A DNA stretch of 31,363 bases from DATGLE01 sp035294325 (GCA_035294325.1 DATGLE010000172.1:1-31363), one strand, 5' to 3'. Counted from the stretch's first letter, positions 1 through 8,772 are shown. Translations and numbers: made by a program. Notes: generated from the sequence alone by a model not told the origin.

Positions 1-102
1 CCGAAGGTGGCGACGCGTACAAAAAGACGGATGCCCACCCAATACCGTTATTGACACCACGATTATGCTGAGATACAGCAAAGTAAGCACAAAGGTTTAC
101 TG

Positions 103-495
103 ATGACAGCAGCAGAGCACAATAAAGCCATCATACGCCAGATCTTTGAAGAGGGATTGAACCAGGGGAACCTGGCGATTATCGACGAGTTGTTCGACGC
201 TCGTTTCGTCGATCATGCGACGCCCGATCAGACGCCGGGGCCGGAGGGTGTCAAAGATTACTTCGCATCGGTGCGTGCCGGCTTTCCCGACATGCGTGTA
301 ACGATTGAGGATCTGATCGCCGAGGATGCGAGGGTTGCAGTCCGTACAACCTGGCGCGGCACCCATCTGGGGTCTTATGAGGGCACACCCGCCAGCGGCA
401 GACCAGTGACACGAACCATGATCCAGATCTTTCACATCGAAGACGGCAAGATTCTGGAGGAATGGAACGAGGGCGCCGGCCTGCTCAACCCATAG
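103..495 (+). CDS. SnoaL-like polyketide cyclase / ester cyclase family protein
   Basis: The 130-residue product has the length and pattern of the SnoaL-like branch of the NTF2 fold. An N-terminal helix (HNKAIIRQIFEEGLNQGN) precedes LAIIDELFDARFVDH, a GPEGVKDYFASVRAGFPD segment, and beta-strands ending in FHIEDGKILEEWNEGAG. Family members range from polyketide cyclases to small-molecule hydrolases and isomerases, so the substrate cannot be inferred. An AAAGG lies about 10 bases before the ATG. The 3' end overlaps the convergent reductase gene by 11 bp, so the two transcripts are antisense at their ends. The PKS lies 18 kb away and there is no direct link to it. The fold family is confident; the function is not. 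Confidence 0.85.
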   Translation: MTAAEHNKAIIRQIFEEGLNQGNLAIIDELFDARFVDHATPDQTPGPEGVKDYFASVRAGFPDMRVTIEDLIAEDARVAVRTTWRGTHLGSYEGTPASGRPVTRTMIQIFHIEDGKILEEWNEGAGLLNP

Positions 496-922
496 CGACT
501 ATACGAAAGACCGGATGACGCGGCGCCTCGGCCACGAACGCCTCAAGCGGTGAATCGGGCCTGACATCGAAAAATGGCCGCACGACGGAGATACGCTTGA
601 GGTAAGCCTTGAGCACCGGCGCGCTCTCTTCGGGCGACAACTCGACGATGCGTACAGTTTCGGAGCGATGCCCGCGCGTCAGTATGACCTGGCCGGCGGC
701 ACGCGCATTGCGCACCCAGTTGACCTCGCCGTATGGCGCGACCAGCCAGCGCTGGCCGCCTTCCTCAACGAGCGTGACGGGCAGGGTATGCATGCGGCCA
801 CTTTTGCGCCCCCTGACGGTCAGCAGATAGGTGGTGCCATATTCTATGCCGGCATTCAGCGCGGCCATTGCGAATTTATTGAAGAGCCGGCGCGCGAAGC
901 CCAGCTTATACTTCCTCGCCAT
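485..922 (-). CDS. Deazaflavin (F420)-dependent nitroreductase-family protein
   Basis: The 145-residue protein matches the Ddn/DUF385 split-barrel family. TTYLLTVRGRKSGRMHTLPV is the typical LLTTxGRKSG core strand and turn, followed by WLVAPYGEVNWVRNARA, the conserved G-x-x-x-x-x-W-x-x-N-x-x-A region that contacts the F420 tail. Characterised relatives use reduced F420 to reduce quinones or nitro compounds, and act in the cytosol or at the membrane face. The first ATG has no strong ribosome-binding site (GAGG lies about 20 bases upstream), so the start is less sure than the family. The gene lies downstream of the MaoC gene on the same strand, separated by the 978-1049 hairpin. F420 use is inferred from the family. 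Confidence 0.85.
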   Translation of the reverse strand: MARKYKLGFARRLFNKFAMAALNAGIEYGTTYLLTVRGRKSGRMHTLPVTLVEEGGQRWLVAPYGEVNWVRNARAAGQVILTRGHRSETVRIVELSPEESAPVLKAYLKRISVVRPFFDVRPDSPLEAFVAEAPRHPVFRIVAMG

Positions 923-977
923 TTTTCAATTACGCTCTCGCTCCTCGCTGCACTATAAAGAATAACGACCATCGGGA

Positions 978-1049
978 ATGTCATCCTGAGCGGTAGCGAA
1001 GGATCTGCGGTCCAGGCACCAGATCCTTCGCTACCGCTCAGGATGACAT
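978..1049. repeat. Perfect 29-bp-arm inverted repeat (hairpin)
   Basis: Arms at 978-1006 and 1021-1049 are perfectly complementary with a 14-base loop. The arm contains TCCTGAGCGGTAGCGAAGGA. From memory, close variants of this word (CCTGAGCG-AGCGAAGGATCT) recur as dispersed intergenic hairpins in many unrelated soil bacteria; this was not checked. It lies just after the MaoC stop and before the reductase start, where it could end MaoC transcription, but there is no U-tract on either strand. Confidence 0.85.
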
Positions 1050-1080
1050 ATCATACCCTGGAGCGGCTTCATCTTGAACT

Positions 1081-1539
1081 TCAAATTCCATGATCTGGTC
1101 TTCGCGCCACAAAATGTATACCCTTCACACTCATTACCAGCTCGCCCGCCTGGTTGAACATCTCGCAGTGCGAGTGCAGCGTCCCCCGGTCAGCCCGGCT
1201 CTTAGACGGAATGCACGCGGTGATGGTAAAACGGCCATACAGGGTATCGCCGGGGCGCACAGGTCGCAGCCAGCGTATGTCCTCGACGCCGGGCGAACCC
1301 ATCATCTTCGCTTCGCTAAAGAGCGTATCGACCAGCAGGCGCATGTAAATCGCCGTCGTATGCCAGCCGCTGGCAACCAGGCCGCCAAAGAAGGTGTGCT
1401 TTGCCTGCTCGGGGGAAATATGATAGGGCTGCGGATCAAATTGCCGTCCGAAGTTGATGATTTCTTCTTCGGTTATGCTGTAGCTGCCAAGATCAAATGT
1501 GTCTCCTACGCTAAAGTCCTCAAAATATTGTTTTTGCAT
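1081..1539 (-). CDS. MaoC-like hotdog-fold (R)-hydratase / dehydratase
   Basis: The 152-residue protein is a single-hotdog MaoC-like enzyme. It starts YFEDFSVGDTFDLGSYSIT, continues with ITEEEIINFGRQFDPQPYHIS (the hydratase-2 motif, with a catalytic Asp-x5-His arrangement at FDPQPYH) and FGGLVASGWHTTAIYMRL, and has DIRWLRPVRPGDTLYGR near the middle. Enzymes of this family hydrate enoyl-CoA or related thioesters. The start is supported by AAGGA five bases before the ATG. The neighbours give no pathway. The family call is firm; the substrate is unknown. Confidence 0.9.
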   Translation of the reverse strand: MQKQYFEDFSVGDTFDLGSYSITEEEIINFGRQFDPQPYHISPEQAKHTFFGGLVASGWHTTAIYMRLLVDTLFSEAKMMGSPGVEDIRWLRPVRPGDTLYGRFTITACIPSKSRADRGTLHSHCEMFNQAGELVMSVKGIHFVARRPDHGI

Positions 1540-1579
1540 ATGGTTCCTTTTTATCTCAGAATGTGTTTGATGCCCGGCG

Positions 1580-1686
1580 TCGCGCGGCGAAGCCGCGCAT
1601 GGGATGGATAGTATGTTGTGAAAAATGCGCTGCGTGCATTTTTCACAACATACTATCTATAAATATAGCAAGCGCCGCAGGTGCGA
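1580..1686. repeat. Dispersed palindromic repeat, copy A
   Basis: This ~107-bp intergenic element matches 5163-5271 over its whole length in the same orientation. A 31-bp left part (about 23 identities) includes a small GCGCGGC/GCCGCGC hairpin at 1582-1598. The core is a 22-bp perfect stem (1607-1628 with 1636-1657) whose outer ten pairs, GTATGTTGTG/CACAACATAC, are identical in both copies. A 32-bp tail follows (about 24 identities). The inner stem differs between copies but pairs in each. It lies between two minus-strand genes and contains no plausible reading frame. Confidence 0.8.
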
Positions 1687-1722
1687 GCATGCCGGCCACT
1701 CCGCTACAGTAGTATATGATAA

Positions 1723-1754
1723 GAGGGCCTGCCGGCGCATGCCGGCAGGCCCTC
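1723..1754 (-). terminator. Hairpin downstream of the peptide-binding lipoprotein gene
   Basis: A 14-bp perfect GC-rich stem (1723-1736 with 1741-1754) with a GCAT loop lies 20 bases past the stop of the minus-strand gene ending at 1775. Transcript sequence after the hairpin begins UUAUCAU, a weak U-rich tail. It is a plausible terminator of the hydrolase-lipoprotein operon. Confidence 0.55.
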
Positions 1755-1774
1755 GAAAACGGTCCCGGAGGGGG

Positions 1775-3490
1775 CTATTGGGCAAAGTAGACTTTGCTCC
1801 ACTCGTCGGGAGTCAGGATGCCCAGGGGATGGATCGGGAAATTCTGGAGCTTCGGATTTACCACGTAATGCTGTTCCACCTGGAACAGGGGAAGCCAGGC
1901 CACATCGTTCGCCAGCTTCTGCTCAGCGTCGTCGTACTGCTGCAAGCGCTGTGTAGGATTGAGATTGGAGTCCGCCTGGTGCAATTCATCCTGGACGGCC
2001 TGCTGGGCAGCGGCATCGCTCGTCGTGTTCTGGCCGTAGTTCATGTTATTGAAAGCGGCCCCTTTACCGAATATGATGCTGAGCCACTCCTGCGGATCGG
2101 CGGGATTGCCAAAGCTCAGGAACCACATTTGCAGCGGCCCGGCTTTTCCGGTGGTGCTCGACATCTGTTGCAGCAGGAGGTTAATGTCCACAAGGTTGAG
2201 ATGCACCGAAACCCCCAGCACCGTCTCCCAGCGCTGAGCAAGCGCCGCTACAAGATTAGATGTGTCGCTGTCGAGGATGAAATAGGTCAGCGTGATCCTG
2301 GGCATCTGGCTCACGCTGCTATATCCCTCTTCCTGCATCCCTTCCTGTAGCAACTGCTTCGCTCTGGTGACATCGCCCTTCGTGCTGGCGACACCATCCG
2401 GTCCCGTCAGCGCCTTGTTGTAGCCGGGCATGCCCTCCGGCAAGAGATGGTTGGTAGGGATAACCGTCCCATGCATAACCTTGTCCGCCAGGATATCTTT
2501 ATCAACGGCGAGCGCGAACGCCTGGCGGATTTTGATGTTATCAAACGGCTTCGCCAGATAGTTCATGGTCAGGTAGGTTATCTGCAAGGCAGGTGCGTGC
2601 CTGTAGTCCTTATGATTTTTAACGCTCTCAACCTCATTGCCAGGGACCTGAGCCAGATCTACCTGACCGGCCTGATAGCTTTTATAGGTAGTATCCGGCT
2701 GGCCGGAACGGAATAGCTCGACTTTTTGCAAGCGCGGTTTAGAGCCATAGTATTCAGGGTTGGGAACTACTGTCAACCCCTGGTTATGCGTGTAGCTCGT
2801 CACACGGAACGGCCCGCATCCGGCCCCTTCATCCAGGTGATCCGTCCAGTTGAGGCCATATTTATCGATCAACTTTTTGTTCACAGGGAACGTGATGGGA
2901 AAAGCAAAACTTTCCAGGAAAGCCGGCGTGGGCTGGCTCAAGACGACGGTAAGCGTGTTATCGTCCGGGACGAGAATGCTATCGCCGATCAGGCTGTCCA
3001 CCTTGCCGGAGGTGATCTTGTCATAATCTTTCATCGCGCTAAGGAATGATGCCAGCGGGGCCTTCGTCTCAGGCTGTAGCTCGCGGTTGATACTATAAGC
3101 AATATCATGCGCTGTGAGGGGCGTGCCATCGCTGAATGTCAGGTTGGGCTTGAGATGAAAGGTATAGCTCAATCCATCGGGAGCCATCTGATGGGAAGAG
3201 GCCATCTGATCGATCACCTGGCCGTTGCCGGTTAGCTCGACCAGTCCAGTGAAGACCATCTGGACAGCGAAAATATCAGTGCTGACCGATACAAGCGCTG
3301 GATCAAGCGTCGAAAAATCGGTAGCGCCAATCGGATAGCGCAAAACCTGCTTATCAGGGGGAGCAGGCACCAGCGTACTGCCTGCCTGGGGAGCATTCCC
3401 CCCGCAGGCGGCAAACAGCAGGGCGAGTGTACAGGAAAGGATGAGAAGAAGCCCCGCACGCGAGACCTTATGTTGTAGCATGTGGAACAC
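1775..3490 (-). CDS. ABC transporter substrate-binding lipoprotein, peptide/nickel family 5 (OppA/DppA-like)
   Basis: The 571-residue protein is an SBP_bac_5 (cluster C) binding protein. A lipoprotein signal peptide occupies residues 1-28 (basic start, LLLILSCTLALLFAAC, lipid-modified Cys at about 29). Family markers follow: LRYPIGATDFSTLDPALVS, MVFTGLVEL, YTFHLKPNLTFSDGTPLTAHD, GCGPFRV, and IRQAFALAVDKD near residue 330. It should sit outside the membrane and deliver oligopeptides or similar ligands. No permease or ATPase gene lies next to it, so it either works with a transporter elsewhere or acts as a peptide sensor. The gene upstream on the same strand, 26 bp away, is a serine hydrolase, so the two are probably co-transcribed. 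Length is normal and the protein looks intact. Confidence 0.92.
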   Translation of the reverse strand: MFHMLQHKVSRAGLLLILSCTLALLFAACGGNAPQAGSTLVPAPPDKQVLRYPIGATDFSTLDPALVSVSTDIFAVQMVFTGLVELTGNGQVIDQMASSHQMAPDGLSYTFHLKPNLTFSDGTPLTAHDIAYSINRELQPETKAPLASFLSAMKDYDKITSGKVDSLIGDSILVPDDNTLTVVLSQPTPAFLESFAFPITFPVNKKLIDKYGLNWTDHLDEGAGCGPFRVTSYTHNQGLTVVPNPEYYGSKPRLQKVELFRSGQPDTTYKSYQAGQVDLAQVPGNEVESVKNHKDYRHAPALQITYLTMNYLAKPFDNIKIRQAFALAVDKDILADKVMHGTVIPTNHLLPEGMPGYNKALTGPDGVASTKGDVTRAKQLLQEGMQEEGYSSVSQMPRITLTYFILDSDTSNLVAALAQRWETVLGVSVHLNLVDINLLLQQMSSTTGKAGPLQMWFLSFGNPADPQEWLSIIFGKGAAFNNMNYGQNTTSDAAAQQAVQDELHQADSNLNPTQRLQQYDDAEQKLANDVAWLPLFQVEQHYVVNPKLQNFPIHPLGILTPDEWSKVYFAQ

Positions 3491-3516
3491 CTCCGTAAAA
3501 AATAGTGGGCAACTCG

Positions 3517-5007
3517 TTACGTTCCGCTTTTATCGGCAGCGCGTACAAACACAATCGGCTTCACTCCTGGCTCACGACCAAGCCCTATAGAAAAGCTCTC
3601 GATCTCTCCATCGAGATTCATCGAGAAGGAGGCTTTGAAACTGGCCTCCAGGCGCTCCTGTGAAACGACGAACACGTCGTAGTGATGGTGCTTGAACGTG
3701 TACTCCAGATCGTTGTAGATGCCCTTGAGACTATCGCCGTCCTGCTTGATCGTAAAGGTGCCATAGCCGGGATGCACGAAGTTGCCAGCATAGGCGCTCA
3801 ACGAGTGCGAGGGTGGGGCATCAGGTACAGGATTCGCCTCATTCTCCTCGTTCATCTTCTTCATCTGCTCTTTGAGTTCGGCATATTTTTTCTGGAACCG
3901 GCTGCGCCAGTCTACCTCGCTCAGACCGAGCAGGCGATCACACACGTTGAACAGTACAATCTCGGTGGCGAAGTTGCCATCCAGGTTGGTGAGCACTACA
4001 ACGCCGAAATTGTCATCGGGCATGAAGCCGACCAGGGCGCTGAAACCATCAATATTGCCGCCATGCTGCGCCATCACATGGCCGCGATAGGATGTGAGCA
4101 GCCAGCCAAGTCCATAGTTCCAGTGAAAGGTCTCTTCGTACCTCTCAAAGAGCGTTGGCAGCGGCGGGCAAACCATCTGAGGAGTGATAAGCTGGTTGAA
4201 CTGCGCCTCGGAAACGAGTCGCTGTCCCTCATTCCCATATGCGCCCCTGTTCAAGAAACAGGATATCCACTTCGCCATCGAGAGGACATCGGCATTGATC
4301 GACCCGGCGGGACCCACAGCCTGAAAGCGATCATAAAATGCTATCGGCTGCACCTCGCCCTCGACCTCTTTATAGGGAAGTGCAAAATCGCCTGTTCGCT
4401 GCGAGTCATGCACCGAGAAATTCGCGTTCGTCATACCCAGGGGATCAAAAAATCGCTGCTGCACGAAGTCTTCCCAGCTCTGCCCGGTAATAACTTCAAC
4501 GAGGTAGCCCGCCGCCATATACATCATGTTCTGGTATTGCCAGGTCGTGCGCAGGTCATGCGTTGGCTCAAAATACTGTAAACGGTCAAACAGGTCCTTA
4601 CGGGAGATCGTCGATTGATACCATGCCAGGTCGTGGCGCGGCAGCCCGGAACTGTGGATGAGGAGATCCCTCGGAGTCAGGCGCTCGCTAGCAAAGGCAT
4701 CATAGAGTTTAAACGAGGGAATATAGTGCCTGACCGGCGTCTCCCAATCGAGCTTCCCCTCATCGACCAGCACGGCCAGAGCCATCGCCGTGAACGCTTT
4801 GGAGGACGAGCCAATCGCGAAGAGGGTCTGCGGGGTGACAGCCAGATCTCCGGCTGCGTTGCGCTTACCATAGCCACGGGCCAGCAGCACCTCGCCATCT
4901 TTAACGACGGCCAGCGCCAGCCCTGGCACCTTGATGTCTTGCATAACGGATTGAATAAAGTCATCGATACCTTCGAGCTGCTTGCCTGCGCGCTCCTGCA
5001 CGGTCAT
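3517..5007 (-). CDS. Serine hydrolase, beta-lactamase class C / penicillin-binding fold
   Basis: The 496-residue protein has the three class C active-site motifs: SxxK at residues 67-70 (IGSSSK, nucleophile Ser67), YxN at 158-160 (QYQN) and HGG at 315-317 (AQHGG, in place of KTG). The catalytic domain spans about residues 10-365. A Glu/Lys-rich linker leads to a C-terminal beta-rich domain (about 405-490) of the DUF3471 type often found on esterases and D-aminopeptidases of this family. No clear signal peptide is present, so it is probably cytosolic or released in another way. Relatives include esterases, D-aminopeptidases and peptide hydrolases; resistance to beta-lactams should not be assumed. 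ATG is preceded by AAAGGAGAAT. It lies 26 bp upstream of a peptide-binding lipoprotein gene, which suggests a shared role with peptides. Confidence 0.9.
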   Translation of the reverse strand: MTVQERAGKQLEGIDDFIQSVMQDIKVPGLALAVVKDGEVLLARGYGKRNAAGDLAVTPQTLFAIGSSSKAFTAMALAVLVDEGKLDWETPVRHYIPSFKLYDAFASERLTPRDLLIHSSGLPRHDLAWYQSTISRKDLFDRLQYFEPTHDLRTTWQYQNMMYMAAGYLVEVITGQSWEDFVQQRFFDPLGMTNANFSVHDSQRTGDFALPYKEVEGEVQPIAFYDRFQAVGPAGSINADVLSMAKWISCFLNRGAYGNEGQRLVSEAQFNQLITPQMVCPPLPTLFERYEETFHWNYGLGWLLTSYRGHVMAQHGGNIDGFSALVGFMPDDNFGVVVLTNLDGNFATEIVLFNVCDRLLGLSEVDWRSRFQKKYAELKEQMKKMNEENEANPVPDAPPSHSLSAYAGNFVHPGYGTFTIKQDGDSLKGIYNDLEYTFKHHHYDVFVVSQERLEASFKASFSMNLDGEIESFSIGLGREPGVKPIVFVRAADKSGT

Positions 5008-5162
5008 ACTATTCTCCTTTGGTAGGAATAAATCTTTCTGCGTACACAGTGTACCCCTCAGCTTAGCGAGGCAGCATCTATCAAAGGTTAAATGAGGGGA
5101 TAAACCTTTGCTAAATTAAGAGAGTATCCAGCCCTCAGCATACCCGCTCTCTCACCGGGCAT

Positions 5163-5271
5163 TCGCGCGGCGCTGTCGTGCAAGAGATCGAGAGTATGTT
5201 GTGGGAAACTGCGCTTCGCGCAGTTTCCCACAACATACTCTCTAAAATAAAAGCGAGGGCCGTAGGCGCGA
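5163..5271. repeat. Dispersed palindromic repeat, copy B
   Basis: This is the second copy of the element at 1580-1686, same orientation. The stem outer part GTATGTTGTG (5194-5203) pairs with CACAACATAC (5229-5238), and the inner stem GGAAACTGCGC pairs with GCGCAGTTTCC around a TTC loop. The inner bases differ from copy A on both arms in a compensating way. Flanking left and right parts are about 75% identical to copy A. It fills most of the 312-bp gap between the regulator and hydrolase genes, which otherwise shows nothing recognisable. Confidence 0.8.
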
Positions 5272-5319
5272 AGAAGCGAGTATATCTCATTTCCGACAGA
5301 CACGTTCTGAGAGAAAACA

Positions 5320-8300
5320 TCAGATCAGATGTAACGCCCGGGCGCGGGTAAGGGCCTGGACGCGGCTGTTGACCGACAGCTTACGGTAAATGCTGTTGAT
5401 ATGGGCCTTGACGGTGCCTGTCACCACCACCAGCTCTTTTGCGATCTCCTCGTTCTTACGCCCGGTAGCCATCAAGCGCAGCACTTCACGTTCGCGCCAG
5501 CTCAACGGTTCCACCAGAGGGCCTTCCTCGCTTGCGGCTGGCGCCTGTATCGGAGGAACAGGCTGCGTAAAAGCTGTGAGTATCCGGCGCACGTAGGCAA
5601 GATTGATCGGGCGCTCTTGCGGCTTGCAGGCTTTGTAACGATCCCGCAGAAGTCGCAGGAGCTTCGCCATCGCATCACCCTTGTCCACAAAGACGCGGAT
5701 ATATCTACCCGGCTCGGCCAGCGCAAGCGCTCGCTCCAGCGCAGCCAGCGCGCCCTCTGTATCCTCCTGAAAAGAAAGCACCAGGGCCTCATATGTCAGT
5801 ACCCGTATCAGCGTTTTCGTCCGGCCGATGGCCTCGGCATGCTCGCGCAGGTGCTCTAACAAGATCATCGCCTGGCGTGAATAAGATCCGTGCGGATACG
5901 CCCTTCCGGCAGCGATGAGTACACGCACCTGGACGAAATATTCGATTTCATGGCGCGGTGAGATAGCCTCTTCACAGTCAGGCATGTGTCGCTGCATCCA
6001 CAGGAGCGCATCGTCCAGGCGACCCTGCTCCAGCGAAAGGCGAGCACGCAGCGCCCAGACAATGCTGAGAACTTTATAGGTTCCTGCCTCCTGGAGAAAC
6101 CTTTCCCATTGCTGCAACCAGTAATCCGCCTCGCTGGTATTCCCCTGCGTCAGCTCTACCTGGGCCATACACAGGGCCGTTTCGGAAATCACATTGTTGT
6201 TATTTGCCTGCATCCCTACGTCCCAGGCCAGCCGCAAATACTGCCGGGCAGTTTCTACATCCTGCCATTCCCAGAAGAGATAACCCAGAGCGGCATAAGC
6301 AATGCCCGTTGGATGCCCCACACGCCCGTTCGTCAGTTTGAGAACCTGGTAGTACAGCCTCATCGCTTCAAAGGGATGGCCTTGAAGCTCGTACAATTCC
6401 GCCTGGGCGATCATCACGTAGGGCAGCAGCAGGCCATGACCTATTGCCCGGCTGCTGCTACTTGCTTCGGCGAGCGCCTGTGACGCGGCAGCAACATTGA
6501 CGCCTCGCTGATAGGCCAGTCCGAGCATGAGCAGGACGAGACTGCGAGCATAATGGTTATCGGGCGGAAGAGAGGCGAGGACCTGGTTACAGGTAGAGAC
6601 GGCACGACTGACATCGCTAAGATACAACCTGTTCGCCGCTCGCAGGGCCACGATTTCCCCGTACAAAGCGGCGGCGGCTGCCGGCGAAATGTTGTGCTCA
6701 CAGGCATGCAGCGCCTCTTCGGCGGTATCCAGCCAGAAGACGAACGAGTGCGCCTGGGTGGTAAGGAAAATCAACCAGGCAGAGATAACGCAGAGCTGCG
6801 GACTGGCCCGAATCACATTCAGCGGTAATGCATCAAGCCATCGTTGCAGCGCGGCAACCTCCTCCCTGGCTATAAGCGAGTAGGCAATGTTCTCAATGAG
6901 CGCGGCTGCGCGTTCGACATCCTGCGCAGCCAGGCTATGATTGATAGCCTCATCCAGCACGCCCTGCTCTTCAAACCACTGGCTGGCACGCCGGTGCAGT
7001 ACGGGCAGCAATGCTGGCTGCGTACATTCCAGGTAGCGACATAGCGCTTTCGTGAACAGGTTGTGATAGCGAAACCAGTCCCCCTGTTCATCGAGCGGGA
7101 AAAGGAAAAGCTGCTCTCGCTCCAGTTGCTCTAATATCTCCTGGGCATTGGCTAGCCCGCTTACGGCGCCACCGAGCGCAGCATTGAAACGATCAAGGAA
7201 GGCGCTGTGCAAGAGGAACGCCTGGATCTCCGTGGGCTGGCAATCGAGAACCTCTTCGATCAGGTAGCGCTGAAGATAGTGATTGCGCGCGGCGAAGGAA
7301 GTGATATCATCAGCGGCATGGCGGTTCTCTTGCAGCGTAAGCAGCGCCAGGCGCAGCCCGGCAGGCCAGCCTTCCGCGCACTCTTCCAGCGCGGCAATCT
7401 CATCGGAAGTAATTTCTGGCGCCAGCGCAGCAAGTAGCGAGCGCGTCTCCTGTGAAGTGAAACGCAGCGTATCCGCGCGCAGTTCTGTGACCTGCCCATT
7501 CATGTAGTGTCGCGCCAGCGAGAAGGGAAGAGCGCTACGCGTGGCAATCACCAGGTGCACATGCGGCGGCAGGTGATCGAGCAAGAAGTTGACGGCATCA
7601 TGAATAGCCTGGTTACTGATGACATGGTAGTTATCAAGGACGATCGTCACATCCCGCTTGAGAGCGGCAAGACGGTTGATTAACTCTGCCAGAACATCCT
7701 GCAACCTGGTCTGTCGCGGACTTTGCGACAGAGGAGGTTCCTGGATGCCGGGATGCTGGAGCCGCAGCGCTTCGAGCAGGTACGCCCAGAAATTAGCGGG
7801 ATCATTCTCTTCCATGTGCAAGGAGATCCAGGCCGCTGGCAATTTTTTCTCTATAACCCATTCGCTCAGCAGCGTCGTCTTGCCCCATCCCGCCGGGGCG
7901 CAGAGCAGCGTAAGTAAACGCAACGTGCCGCCGGGCTGCAACGCTTGCAGCAAACGTGGGCGAGCAACGAGGTGTTCCGGCGTTGGCGGGACGGCCAGCC
8001 TGGTCCTGAGCAGTGGCGGGGCGGATTGCGCAGCGCTGATCTCTTCTTTGCCTGGCGGATTGCCCGCGTGGCTTCGCGGCCCGGCCAGCTTCCTCGCCGC
8101 CTCATCGAGCCGCCGGGGCGTCAATTCCTGCGCCTTGCCAAGATAGACCTTACGCATCCTGGCCCCGTGAAGTCGGTAGCCATACCAGTACCAGCCTCCA
8201 TGCCGCTCCTCGCGCCGCGCGGTCATCGCGCAATGAGCAGCGCGATAGGCGAACGAACACGCATCCCGCGTGTTGAGCCATTCATACCAATCGCTGGCGC

Positions 8301-8388
8301 CAACGGTAATGGGTGGCAGCTCACCTCCCTCGGGATCGAGACGCCACAATTGATTGTCAACAACCTGCGCGATAGCACGACGAGCCAT
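5320..8388 (-). CDS. LuxR-family transcriptional regulator, MalT-like STAND ATPase
   Basis: The protein is about 1022 residues. In order: an N-terminal ~100-residue module with SDWYEWLNTRDACSFAY, HGGWYWYGYR and RMRKVYLGKAQELTPRRL, typical of ktedonobacterial regulators and resembling arm-type DNA-binding modules; a STAND NTPase with Walker A (CAPAGWGKTT, about residues 163-172) and Walker B (VTIVLDNYHVI); a long TPR-like helical region with AxxxY/W repeats; and a C-terminal LuxR helix-turn-helix (PLSWREREVLRLMATGRKNEEIA, then GTVKAHINSIYRKL). MalT-like proteins oligomerise on binding ATP and an inducer, then activate promoters. The reading frame stays open to 8472, but the ATG at 8388 has a good AGGGG nine bases upstream and matches the usual family start; the longer form adds 28 residues. 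It is divergent from the SDR-QueA-like operon, a possible target. The inducer is unknown. Confidence 0.88.
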   Translation of the reverse strand: MARRAIAQVVDNQLWRLDPEGGELPPITVGASDWYEWLNTRDACSFAYRAAHCAMTARREERHGGWYWYGYRLHGARMRKVYLGKAQELTPRRLDEAARKLAGPRSHAGNPPGKEEISAAQSAPPLLRTRLAVPPTPEHLVARPRLLQALQPGGTLRLLTLLCAPAGWGKTTLLSEWVIEKKLPAAWISLHMEENDPANFWAYLLEALRLQHPGIQEPPLSQSPRQTRLQDVLAELINRLAALKRDVTIVLDNYHVISNQAIHDAVNFLLDHLPPHVHLVIATRSALPFSLARHYMNGQVTELRADTLRFTSQETRSLLAALAPEITSDEIAALEECAEGWPAGLRLALLTLQENRHAADDITSFAARNHYLQRYLIEEVLDCQPTEIQAFLLHSAFLDRFNAALGGAVSGLANAQEILEQLEREQLFLFPLDEQGDWFRYHNLFTKALCRYLECTQPALLPVLHRRASQWFEEQGVLDEAINHSLAAQDVERAAALIENIAYSLIAREEVAALQRWLDALPLNVIRASPQLCVISAWLIFLTTQAHSFVFWLDTAEEALHACEHNISPAAAAALYGEIVALRAANRLYLSDVSRAVSTCNQVLASLPPDNHYARSLVLLMLGLAYQRGVNVAAASQALAEASSSSRAIGHGLLLPYVMIAQAELYELQGHPFEAMRLYYQVLKLTNGRVGHPTGIAYAALGYLFWEWQDVETARQYLRLAWDVGMQANNNNVISETALCMAQVELTQGNTSEADYWLQQWERFLQEAGTYKVLSIVWALRARLSLEQGRLDDALLWMQRHMPDCEEAISPRHEIEYFVQVRVLIAAGRAYPHGSYSRQAMILLEHLREHAEAIGRTKTLIRVLTYEALVLSFQEDTEGALAALERALALAEPGRYIRVFVDKGDAMAKLLRLLRDRYKACKPQERPINLAYVRRILTAFTQPVPPIQAPAASEEGPLVEPLSWREREVLRLMATGRKNEEIAKELVVVTGTVKAHINSIYRKLSVNSRVQALTRARALHLI

Positions 8389-8772
8389 ATAAAGGATCCC
8401 CTGGCGCGTGTGGGTAATATTTTTACCCAATGGCATTACCCATTCAAGCAAACATGCCTCATTCAGTAGCATATCCTGACCTGAGAGTTATCGTCAACCC
8501 GACAGTTGCAGAGGGCGTATCACTTTTTGGCACTCGTCGCCATCTTCCTTCCCTCCTGGGCGAAACGCCTGCGGCGCCGAGGTGTCCGGGGAAGAGACAG
8601 CGCTACAGAAAAGTGACGCGTATCCAATGCAGAGAGGAGAGCAATGGGAGGGGCTGTCCTTTTGTACAGCCTGCGAACTGTCCTCTCGCGCGATGCGCCC
8701 GGACCCTCTTTTTTGTATGGTAAAGCCAGAAAGATAACAGCTATTCTGATTGGCTGAAAGGAAGATAGCACT

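Noticed and set aside
1625..2350. 241-codon plus-strand frame opposite the peptide-binding lipoprotein
   Set aside because: Antisense shadow of a well-defined gene; its translation has no domain pattern and no ribosome-binding site.
3682..4581. 299-codon plus-strand frame opposite the serine hydrolase
   Set aside because: The minus-strand frame carries all active-site motifs; the plus-strand product shows no family pattern.
3517..5007. Beta-lactam resistance gene
   Set aside because: The third motif is HGG and the protein carries a DUF3471-like tail, typical of esterases and peptidases; nothing shows lactam hydrolysis.
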